A stretch of 64,000 bases of DNA from NCBI GenBank assembly GCA_029881255.1, contig JAOUMY010000001.1, positions 992,001-1,056,000 on the forward strand, given 5' to 3'. The notes below the pieces were generated by a model. It was not told where the DNA came from, ran no database searches, and saw only the letters and a list, made by a program, of their open reading frames with translations. The stretch is from Gammaproteobacteria bacterium (GTDB lineage Bacteria; Pseudomonadota; Gammaproteobacteria; S012-40). Below, piece by piece: positions 57,632-64,000 of the stretch. A program made the position numbers and the translations under genes. Position 1 is the first letter of the stretch. Every line of letters starts with the position of its first letter.

Positions 57632-59041
57632 CTATTTGTCGTTTGTCGATGGTTGCGGCAAGGTTTTACCAGGATTGAGTATGTTCTTGGGGTCGAATAG
57701 TTTTTTGATGTCATGCATTAATGCTAGTGCATTTGGCTCCAGTTCTCTATCTACAAAGTCGCGTTTTTCCAGACCGACGCCGTGTTCCCCTGAAAGGCTG
57801 CCATTAAGTTGCAGCACAAGGGCGAAGACCGCATCAAGGCACTTTTCAGCATTACGCATTTGCTGAGGATCATCGGGATCAACCAGGAGATTGACATGGA
57901 TATTGCCGTTTCCGGCATGACCGAAGTTAACGATTTTGACGTCGTATATCCCGCTAAGTGATTCGAGGCCTTCGATCAGATCAGGAATTCGCGAAACAGG
58001 TACAACGACATCTTCATTGATTTTCTTTGGTGCCACTTTGCGCAATGCGGGGGAAAGTGCTTTACGCGTTCTCCACAAGGCAGCTTCCTGTTCTTGTGTG
58101 TTTGCGATGGTGAGTGACATTAATCCTGAATTGGATGCAGAATTTTTTACCTGATTCACAGCGTCGTCGATACCGGCGATAGGCCCGTCCACTTCTATCA
58201 TCAACATTGCACCGGCATCTGCAGGCAAATCCGCGTTTGAATAGTGGCGTATCATGTCGATGGCAGCGCCATCGATGAATTCGAGAGCGCAAGGTGTAAT
58301 TGGCTGCGCCATTATTGAAGATACAGCACGCGCTGCGCTGTGCATGTCGGAATATAGCGCTTGCATGACGCGTCTTGTTTCAGCTAGAGGCGTCAACTTT
58401 AAAGTGGCTTCCGTGATGATTGCCAGTTGTCCTTCTGAGCCTATCAAAAGACGGGTTAAGTCATAGCCGACGACACCCTTGGTTGTATATGTCCCGGTCT
58501 TGATGGCTTTGCCGCTACCAGTGATCGCTCGTAAGCCCAGAGTATTTTCCCGCGGTGTGCCGTATTTTACGGCGCGTGGCCCGGCCGAGTTGTAGGCGAG
58601 GTTGCCACCTATTGTGCAAAACGCGCTACTGGTGGGGTCTGGCGGCCAAAAAAAACCTTCAGCTGACGCGGCTTTTTGCAGTGCGTCATTGGTTACGCCA
58701 GGTTGAACAGTCGCTACGCGATTATCCCGATCCACACTAATGATACTGTCCATCTGTTCCAGGGATAAGACTACACCACCGCTTATGGGCACGGTGGCTC
58801 CGGTGGTGCCAGTCCCTCGTCCACGAGGAATAAGTGGAATAGTGAATTCATTGCAGAGAAGAACGAGTTGTTGTATCTGCTCACTGTTTTGAGCGAACAC
58901 CACGGCATCGGGCAAGGCGTGACGACGGCTATTGTCGAACCCGTAAGCCCAGCAGTCTTCGGGACTGGTTAATAGTTTTTCGTTGCCAAACAATTCCGCA
59001 AGTCTGGATAGAAAATTATTTGGCAGAGGTGTTTTCGCCAT
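57632..59041 (-). CDS. FAD-linked oxidase (GlcD / D-lactate dehydrogenase family)
   Basis: The 469-residue flavoenzyme has a PCMH-type FAD domain (PRGRGTGTTGATVPISGG, GGNLAYNSAGPRAVKYG) and a C-terminal FAD-oxidase domain. The latter includes NFGHAGNGNIHVN and LSGEHGVGLEKRDF with likely metal or catalytic His. Family members oxidise D-2-hydroxy acids such as glycolate, D-lactate or 2-hydroxyglutarate. Substrate is not clear. The start overlaps the BON gene by 26 bp. Confidence 0.9.
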   Translation of the reverse strand: MAKTPLPNNFLSRLAELFGNEKLLTSPEDCWAYGFDNSRRHALPDAVVFAQNSEQIQQLVLLCNEFTIPLIPRGRGTGTTGATVPISGGVVLSLEQMDSIISVDRDNRVATVQPGVTNDALQKAASAEGFFWPPDPTSSAFCTIGGNLAYNSAGPRAVKYGTPRENTLGLRAITGSGKAIKTGTYTTKGVVGYDLTRLLIGSEGQLAIITEATLKLTPLAETRRVMQALYSDMHSAARAVSSIMAQPITPCALEFIDGAAIDMIRHYSNADLPADAGAMLMIEVDGPIAGIDDAVNQVKNSASNSGLMSLTIANTQEQEAALWRTRKALSPALRKVAPKKINEDVVVPVSRIPDLIEGLESLSGIYDVKIVNFGHAGNGNIHVNLLVDPDDPQQMRNAEKCLDAVFALVLQLNGSLSGEHGVGLEKRDFVDRELEPNALALMHDIKKLFDPKNILNPGKTLPQPSTNDK

Positions 59042-59765
59042 CGGTGAGCTGTATTGGGGTCTGTTCCTTAAAGGGAATGACGGTTAGTTCCTTGTCATCT
59101 GATGTGCGTACATCTCCGTCAGACGGAGTCGTATTGGCCTGTCTTATCGACTTGGACGAGTTTCGCAACACATCACTGATATCCGACGGAAGAGGCTCAA
59201 ACAGCGCAACGGTAGACGTAATGCCTTTAATCTTATTTACTTTATCTTTGATCTGGTCGGCTTCTTCGGGAGAGACTAGTCCCATTAAATAAACAACTCC
59301 ATCGGACGTTACCACCCGCGCACGAGTGAGCAAGCCGCGATTGGCAATTAAAATACTTTTCACTTTGGCGTTTAGCCATGTATCCGCTGCGCGTTGTTCA
59401 ACGCTGATTGGCTTTTTGATTTGCACTTCATTGTATATTTCCCGCACATTACGCATGGAGTAGACGACATTTCCCGCGTGGACGCGCATATCAGCACTTG
59501 GTGCTTCGCCGGTTAAAAGCACAATGCCGTTAAAGCTGGTGATATTGATGCGGACATGCTTGCCAATTACCTTGTCGGAGTAAATGGCATCGGTGGCTCG
59601 GAGTTCGACGATCTCGTCTTCAATAATGCTTTCCAGGGGGCGCCGGTCGTTGACTACGGTAACGCCCGCACCTGCTACGGTGCCTGCCACGAGAAAGGGT
59701 GTGCACCCACTCAAACCCAGCTGTGCTACCAAAGCGATAAGGAAAAAATGTCTTTTAGTGAACAT
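59016..59765 (-). CDS. BON-domain outer-membrane lipoprotein (DolP-like)
   Basis: The 249-residue product from ATG 59765 has a lipoprotein signal with LGLSGC. Two BON domains follow (about 40-115 and 120-190; GIVLLTGEAPS and GVVYLMGLVSPEEA). DolP/YraP proteins bind anionic lipid at division sites and support outer-membrane integrity. The C-terminal tail of about 60 residues is longer than in DolP. It follows yraN by 5 bp; diaA, which usually lies between them, is missing. Confidence 0.88.
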   Translation of the reverse strand: MFTKRHFFLIALVAQLGLSGCTPFLVAGTVAGAGVTVVNDRRPLESIIEDEIVELRATDAIYSDKVIGKHVRINITSFNGIVLLTGEAPSADMRVHAGNVVYSMRNVREIYNEVQIKKPISVEQRAADTWLNAKVKSILIANRGLLTRARVVTSDGVVYLMGLVSPEEADQIKDKVNKIKGITSTVALFEPLPSDISDVLRNSSKSIRQANTTPSDGDVRTSDDKELTVIPFKEQTPIQLTDGENTSAK

Positions 59766-59770
59766 GTATT

Positions 59771-60136
59771 CTAAAAACCGTCTGCTGTAATCGCGTTTTT
59801 GAGCCATTGTATCTCAAACTGCTCCTCATTGGGTTGAATCGCAACCACATCGAATCGCATCGGGATCTTATCGTATAGGCCGTGCACCTGTGCATAGTTA
59901 ACAGCCGTACGTATTAATTTGCGCTGTTTTGAATAACTTACCTGCGCAACCGATTCCCCGTGTGATGGCGTACTACGGTATTTGACCTCGACAAAGACAA
60001 GAGTTTCCTGATGACGGCAGACTAGATCAATTTCACCCATCTTGCAGAAATAGTTCCGTGTTATGACGTCTAGCCCCTGATTTTGCAGATAGGTCTCCGC
60101 CATGCGTTCAAACTTCTCGCCAGTGGAGCGGGACAT
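59771..60136 (-). CDS. yraN: YraN family (UPF0102) endonuclease-like protein
   Basis: The 121-residue protein has a PD-(D/E)xK nuclease-like fold: GEKFERMAETYLQNQGL, MGEIDLVCRHQETLVFVEVKYR. The Asp and ExK residues expected for catalysis are present. It is related to Holliday-junction resolvases, but activity is not established for most members. It lies 4 bp after lpoA. Confidence 0.92.
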   Translation of the reverse strand: MSRSTGEKFERMAETYLQNQGLDVITRNYFCKMGEIDLVCRHQETLVFVEVKYRSTPSHGESVAQVSYSKQRKLIRTAVNYAQVHGLYDKIPMRFDVVAIQPNEEQFEIQWLKNAITADGF

Positions 60137-60140
60137 AGGC

Positions 60141-62063
60141 CTAAAAGCTGGATAGGGTCGGAGTAAGTGCTAATACTTCTGGTTTTCCGCTGGTAAAACG
60201 TGCCCACGTCAGGTCTCGTTCCAGCCGGTTATTCAGTGCCATGTGGATAATTCCGGTTGCACCATTGAGTCGCGCACTGGTGTTTCCGCGTAACCAGTTG
60301 ATGTAGTACAAAACATTATAAGCATCTACGCCGAGGGCGTAGAGACGGCCAAGTTGCTGGGCGTTTTTCCTGAAGGTTCGATAAACTTCACCGCGTACAG
60401 GCGAAGCGTTGTTGCCGACCAACGTCCATGGCATATCACCAATCAAAACCCCATTCATATCGCGATCAGCGCCGCGATCAATTTTACCGCTGAAGGCATG
60501 AGAGGTTGTATAGATTGGCAGATCACCCGCGTTAAAGAACTTCAATTGCGGCGGTATCAAGCGTGCCTGTCTTGGAAATGCGCCCATGAATATAAAGTCG
60601 ATATCCTGTCTGCGTCGTGCTTCGAAGGCCAGTTTTGCGCCGAGTAATCCCGAGAGATTTTTTTTGCGCTGTTCGCTTTGATCTATGTTCAACATCTTGG
60701 TAATAGATGTTGAAAAATCATTATTCTTCGAAGGGTAACGTTCCTCGGTCACAACCACACCGCCAAGTTGCTCCCAGCGTTGGCGAAATGCGATGACAAC
60801 ACGGTCGCCCCATGAACCTTCTGGAACAATGATGGCGGCCTCGTTATGGCCATCGAACCACGCGCGTTGTGCCACCTGCGTGGCCTCGTCTTCCGGTGAT
60901 AGGCCAAACTGGTAGAGATTTGGCGCAAAAAAGTTTTCATCCTCAACGTGATTGAGAGCAAGAACGGGTATGGATAGCTGCGCGTTTGCAGCTAGCTCGG
61001 TAATGTTCTTCTTGTCGAGAGGGCCGACAACTATCGTCGCACCACCTGCGACGGCTTCGTTGTAAAGCTCTTGTATGGGTTTAGTACCGGCAGTGTTGTG
61101 GAGGCTGATGACTGGTTTGTCATTCGTGTCTTTCGCGTGATAAAAAGCCGACAGAAACCCGTCGCGAATCGCTTGCGCAGCGCTGGCAAACGGGCCCTCG
61201 GTAGGCAATAAAATCGCAATATGGCTGAGATTGGGAGGAGTATTATCTACTGGCGGCGCCAGACCCGCCAGTAAGGTCTCACTGGCTGGGTGGTTGCTAT
61301 AACGTATACGCCAGTTTCTAATAACGCCTGATAAGCGCAACGGGTCTTTTGTTTCCTGTAAATGCAAGCTTAGCTGCATCCAGCCCTTGCCAACAACCGA
61401 CGGCGTTTTGTCCATCAGCTCGCGAAGTTCTTTAGCTGGCAGTAGTGCAAGGTTTTCAATTATCGCTTGCTCATTTGCCTGACGTTGTTCGTCGGTAGTC
61501 AGTAAATTGTGCAGATTCATGTGTTGAATCGCCGCTTCTGTATAATTCTGCTTTAGTTTCAGCGCAGAAATACGTGTTTGCAGAAATTCCACCAGCAATT
61601 CAGTAGGCGTTTTCTCTTCTATCGAACCAAGTATAAATAGCGCAGGGTCTGCCTGGCGTTCAACGACGCGTATGCGTGCCTGCAAAATAGCCGCTTCTGC
61701 AAATTCTGCTTGTTCCGGTTGTATATCCATGTCAATTAAAATACGAGTGGCCTGAGCGGTGTTGCCAGAGTTTATCATTAATCTGACGGCCTTGAACTTG
61801 AGTTGTTCCCTATGTGGACTCGACTTAGTATCGGCAATGCTGTTATACAGCAGGGCAGCCTCGGCTAATTGCCCATTTTCAACTAAGGCCTGCGCCTGAT
61901 CTTCGTTGACGTCATTCTGGTCCTTGATTTCAATCTTGGGTTTCATTGCGCCGGGAGCCGTGGGCTTGCTAGGCCCGGAAGAACATGAGGCCATGAAAAT
62001 GATCACGGCAAACGCCAGTGTTGCGCCTAACAGTCGTTGAAAACCCAAAGTTATTCTCGCCAT
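60141..62063 (-). CDS. lpoA: Penicillin-binding protein activator LpoA
   Basis: The 640-residue lipoprotein starts at ATG 62063 and has a signal ending FMASC. An N-terminal TPR-like helical half (about 40-270; QAQALVENGQLAEAALLYN) is followed by a periplasmic-binding-protein-like half (about 290-640; HIAILLPTEGPFASAAQAIRDG). In E. coli LpoA spans the periplasm and activates PBP1A, encoded here at 24710. The longer frame to 62177 overlaps rsmI and is rejected; ATG 62096 is another possibility. Confidence 0.92.
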   Translation of the reverse strand: MARITLGFQRLLGATLAFAVIIFMASCSSGPSKPTAPGAMKPKIEIKDQNDVNEDQAQALVENGQLAEAALLYNSIADTKSSPHREQLKFKAVRLMINSGNTAQATRILIDMDIQPEQAEFAEAAILQARIRVVERQADPALFILGSIEEKTPTELLVEFLQTRISALKLKQNYTEAAIQHMNLHNLLTTDEQRQANEQAIIENLALLPAKELRELMDKTPSVVGKGWMQLSLHLQETKDPLRLSGVIRNWRIRYSNHPASETLLAGLAPPVDNTPPNLSHIAILLPTEGPFASAAQAIRDGFLSAFYHAKDTNDKPVISLHNTAGTKPIQELYNEAVAGGATIVVGPLDKKNITELAANAQLSIPVLALNHVEDENFFAPNLYQFGLSPEDEATQVAQRAWFDGHNEAAIIVPEGSWGDRVVIAFRQRWEQLGGVVVTEERYPSKNNDFSTSITKMLNIDQSEQRKKNLSGLLGAKLAFEARRRQDIDFIFMGAFPRQARLIPPQLKFFNAGDLPIYTTSHAFSGKIDRGADRDMNGVLIGDMPWTLVGNNASPVRGEVYRTFRKNAQQLGRLYALGVDAYNVLYYINWLRGNTSARLNGATGIIHMALNNRLERDLTWARFTSGKPEVLALTPTLSSF

Positions 62064-62107
62064 ATACTTAGTGTGGTGGATGTAAAGTATTGTCATAAGG
62101 GGGTTAA

Positions 62108-62953
62108 GTGTCAAATTCCAGTGGTATTCTCTATATCGTCGCGACCCCGATCGGCAACTTGCAAGATTTGTCCCCACATGCGATCACCGTGTTAAAAGAG
62201 GTGGGTTTGATCTGGGCGGAGGACACGCGTCATACGCGAAAACTATTAACTCACTTTGCGATCGATACGCCGACGAAAGCATTGCACGAGCATAATGAAT
62301 CCGATATTAGTGCACAGGTGTGTGACATATTGGAATCGGGGCAGAGTTGTGCGCTCGTTTCCGATGCAGGTACACCTCTTATTAGTGATCCCGGTTTTGT
62401 TTTAGTTCGCGAGGCGCATCGCCGTGGTATACGGGTTTCGCCTATACCCGGGCCGAGTGCGGTGATTGCGGCCTTGAGTGCGTCTGGTTTGCCTTCAGAT
62501 CGTTTTGTGTTTGAGGGATTTCTTCCACATAAGTCTCATGCGCGACAGGAGAAGTTGAAAAAGTTACAACGGGAAACGGGCACACTGGTTTTCTATGAGT
62601 CGCCTCGTCGTTTGAAAGAGTGTGTTGACGATATGTGTTCGGTGTTTGGCGCTGAGCGGCGTGTGGTGTTGGCGCGCGAGCTCACCAAGATTTATGAAAC
62701 CATTCATCAGTCGAGTGTTGGGGAGATGCAACAGTTTTTGGCTGAGGATGATGATCAGAGTCGAGGTGAGGCGGTGTTGTTGGTGGAGGGTTGTAAAGAC
62801 GCACCGTCTGATGAGGTAAATGTCATGCTCGAAGATCTGTTGCAGGTGCTCGGTGATGAGTTACCGGTGAAACAGGCGGCGGGTATTGCAGCGAAGCTGA
62901 GTGGTCGCAAGAAGAATGAGCTTTATCAGGAGTTGTTACGGCTTAAGGGTTGA
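62108..62953 (+). CDS. rsmI: 16S rRNA (cytidine1402-2'-O)-methyltransferase
   Basis: The 281-residue tetrapyrrole-methylase-fold enzyme modifies C1402 of 16S rRNA. It has YIVATPIGNLQDLSPHAITV at the start, WAEDTRHTRKLL, LVSDAGTPLISDPGFVLVR and PGPSAVIAALSASGLPSDRF. It is divergent from lpoA across 44 bp, the typical gammaproteobacterial arrangement. Fold-back elements begin 30 bp after its stop. Confidence 0.97.
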   Translation: MSNSSGILYIVATPIGNLQDLSPHAITVLKEVGLIWAEDTRHTRKLLTHFAIDTPTKALHEHNESDISAQVCDILESGQSCALVSDAGTPLISDPGFVLVREAHRRGIRVSPIPGPSAVIAALSASGLPSDRFVFEGFLPHKSHARQEKLKKLQRETGTLVFYESPRRLKECVDDMCSVFGAERRVVLARELTKIYETIHQSSVGEMQQFLAEDDDQSRGEAVLLVEGCKDAPSDEVNVMLEDLLQVLGDELPVKQAAGIAAKLSGRKKNELYQELLRLKG

Positions 62954-62982
62954 ATGTTGGGAGCTGTTTTGCCGGGGTTTCC

Positions 62983-63253
62983 GCTGAGTGTGGTCTAGAC
63001 GCTTGGCGTTTTGATTTATGTGACTGCGTCAGGCATTGTGGCGGGGCTTTTCGCAAAACTCGCTGTGAATCCTTTCCAGCTTCGCTGAAAAGTCCAGGGC
63101 ACACATCCGTGTGTGCCCGTTCGTTTCGGGAACACCGAAACTCACCCCTGTACGCTCGACGGCCGCGTCCATGCGGCCGTCGGTTTTGCGAAAAGCCCCG
63201 CCACAACACCCTCCTTGCACATCAAAACGCCAAGCGTCTAGACCACACTCAGC
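62983..63253 (-). repeat. Large fold-back repeat element, copy 1
   Basis: The outer arms (62983-63015 and 63221-63253) are a perfect 33-bp inverted repeat. Inner arms (63036-63059 and 63183-63206) are a perfect 24-bp inverted repeat. The centre holds three more hairpins: 63097-63118 (9 bp), 63123-63141 (7 bp), and 63157-63182 (10 bp, CGACGGCCGC / GCGGCCGTCG). The core (CGGCCGCATGGACGCGGCC) and terminal TTCACAGCG on the minus strand are shared with copy 2, which faces the other way. Frames here (MDAAVE-type) are structure artefacts, not genes. Confidence 0.9.
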
Positions 63254-63386
63254 TATTTGGGTGGACGAATTATTTTCTACTAGGTTTCTATGCGGCTTGC
63301 CTGTTCAAACTGGAACTTCTTGTTTCAATTAAACCAAACAATTTTGTTGGTGTTGAGAATGTTTTTCCAAAGCCACCACCTAGCTA

Positions 63387-63586
63387 GCATTGTGACTGAG
63401 GCGTGGGTAGTAAATTGGCGGTGCAAGGAGGGTATTGAGGGCGTTTGTCTTGCAAAACCGTCGGCCGCATGGACGCGGCCGTCGAGCTCCCATGGATGGG
63501 TTCACAGCGTGTTTTGCAAGACAAACGCCCTCAATATCCGACGCCGTACCAAAGACAATTTACTACCCACGCCTCAGTCACAATGC
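63387..63586 (+). repeat. Large fold-back repeat element, copy 2
   Basis: The outer arms (63387-63417 and 63556-63586) are a perfect 31-bp inverted repeat. Inner arms (63433-63458 and 63511-63536) are a perfect 26-bp inverted repeat. The core (63459-63510) has CGGCCGC-atggac-GCGGCCG, a short CCCAT-gg-ATGGG hairpin and TTCACAGCG. The arms share no sequence with copy 1, but the core and the spacer GTGCAAGGAGGGT (63421-63433) do. The 133 bp between the copies contain no recognisable feature. Confidence 0.9.
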
Positions 63587-63611
63587 GACAACCCCGCCCT
63601 AAAACTAAAAG

Positions 63612-63628
63612 TCAGAAAAACTCAAAAC
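63612..63628 (+). repeat. 17-bp direct repeat flanking ycgL, left copy
   Basis: TCAGAAAAACTCAAAAC occurs here, overlapping the ycgL stop, and again at 63937-63953 just upstream of its start. Both copies have the same orientation. Confidence 0.7.
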
Positions 63629-63918
63629 CCATCAGACGAGTTATTCAACATGCTGTCATCGGCACGAAATTCGTCATTCGGTGGCATTTGCAGATAGAAA
63701 CCCTTCTCGGACAGGCTTTGCAACACATCGCCGCTATTCGCGCGCGCCAATTTGCGATCTGGGGTGATATCAAGATCCATGGCCTTGATCAGGCGACCGG
63801 TGATTTGGGTAAGGCCTACAGGTAATGTGCTGACGGCCTGATCTTCATCCTCATGATGAGGGACATAGAGATACATTCCCTCTTTTTTAGAGCACCGGAA
63901 AATCAGACACTTCATCAC
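63622..63918 (-). CDS. ycgL: YcgL domain protein
   Basis: The 98-residue protein is a single YcgL domain: CLIFRCSKKEGMYLYVPHHED at the start and GDVLQSLSEKGFYLQMPPNDEF at the end. The family is gammaproteobacterial and often near minC or rnd; the role is unknown. GAGGTGATGTG precedes the ATG at 63918. Neither flanking partner is in the window. Confidence 0.9.
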   Translation of the reverse strand: MMKCLIFRCSKKEGMYLYVPHHEDEDQAVSTLPVGLTQITGRLIKAMDLDITPDRKLARANSGDVLQSLSEKGFYLQMPPNDEFRADDSMLNNSSDGF

Positions 63919-63936
63919 ATCACCTCACTTACTAAC

Positions 63937-63953
63937 TCAGAAAAACTCAAAAC
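63937..63953 (+). repeat. 17-bp direct repeat flanking ycgL, right copy
   Basis: This is the second copy of TCAGAAAAACTCAAAAC, in the region upstream of the ycgL start. The remaining bases to 64000 show no further gene that I can support. Confidence 0.7.
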
Positions 63954-64000
63954 TGCGCTGTTATAACAGAATCGTCCCTCCACCTCTAATCCATCGACAC

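Noticed and set aside
62983-63586. Integron attC sites or a CRISPR array
   Set aside because: No GTTRRRY/RYYYAAC ends, no integrase nearby, and no regular repeat-spacer pattern; only two fold-back units in opposite orientation.
62954-63621. RNase P RNA gene, which follows rsmI in Pseudomonas
   Set aside because: The conserved RNase P core (GAGGAAAGTCC-type) is absent; the hairpins belong to the fold-back elements.
62943-63825. Six overlapping frames of 60-145 codons on both strands downstream of rsmI
   Set aside because: They run through the inverted repeats and mirror each other; none resembles a family other than repeat-derived junk ORFs.

Overview
The window looks like chromosomal core sequence from a Gram-negative gammaproteobacterium of moderate GC. 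The evidence is the set of gammaproteobacterial gene blocks: lptM-lysA, purMN beside DUF2066/hda, ponA-pilMNOPQ-aroKB-damX, rhlB/trxA-rho, and lpoA-yraN-BON facing rsmI. Several blocks follow an order I recall from Pseudomonas, but single-copy details (an IscR without cluster cysteines, a separate iscU, a short GlpD) fit a less studied lineage. I cannot name a genus. I found no rRNA, tRNA, phage, transposase or CRISPR array.

Layout. 1-3067: the end of a class I adenylate cyclase, an esterase gene broken by an in-frame TGA, then lptM and lysA. 3071-7982 (minus): purM, purN, a DUF3108 protein, a periplasmic rhodanese and a chemoreceptor. 8052-11530 (plus): DUF2066 protein, CDP-alcohol phosphatidyltransferase, PerM-type permease and hda. 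11527-14054: WrbA-like flavoprotein, UPF0114 membrane protein and small secreted or conserved proteins. 14051-24394 (minus): pilMNOPQ, aroK, aroB, dgt, a WGR protein, a DamX-like SPOR protein and trmO. 24710-31485: ponA, a conserved unknown, malic enzyme, secreted nuclease, rpmE, and a short heme-copper-oxidase-like protein with a cysteine-bearing partner. 31474-36896: rhlB facing trxA, rho, rsmE, then an unusual iscR and iscU. 36952-47904: spermidine-synthase-like protein, porin, DsrE protein, DUF1499 protein, class V aminotransferase, DUF3135 protein, GNAT, MATE pump, and a run of aldolase-SDR fusion, glycerophosphodiesterase and short glycerol-3-phosphate dehydrogenase. 47918-53007: CPBP protease, aldehyde dehydrogenase, slt, GlcG/HbpS-like protein and a 37-residue membrane protein. 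53047-57499 (minus): a four-gene signalling operon with two kinases and two stand-alone receivers. 57632-62953: FAD-linked oxidase, BON lipoprotein, yraN, lpoA and rsmI.

Functional themes. Several neighbouring genes serve the envelope: PBP1A and its activator LpoA, Slt, DamX-like SPOR protein, LptM, the BON lipoprotein, and the PilMNOP platform with the PilQ secretin. Others handle information (Rho, RhlB, Hda, L31, RsmE, RsmI, TrmO, Dgt). The 43984-47904 run looks like scavenging of glycerophosphodiesters through glycerol-3-phosphate.

The most unusual part is 62983-63586. Two large fold-back elements lie head to head in opposite orientations. Each has long perfect inverted arms that are unrelated in sequence between the copies, wrapped around a shared GC-rich core with a variable hairpin module. 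They explain the long apparent ORFs there. Other unusual points are the cysteine-less IscR-like regulator, a 13-bp hairpin covering the likely aroK ribosome-binding site, an in-frame hexanucleotide array in the DamX-like gene, and the tandem receiver pair in the kinase operon.
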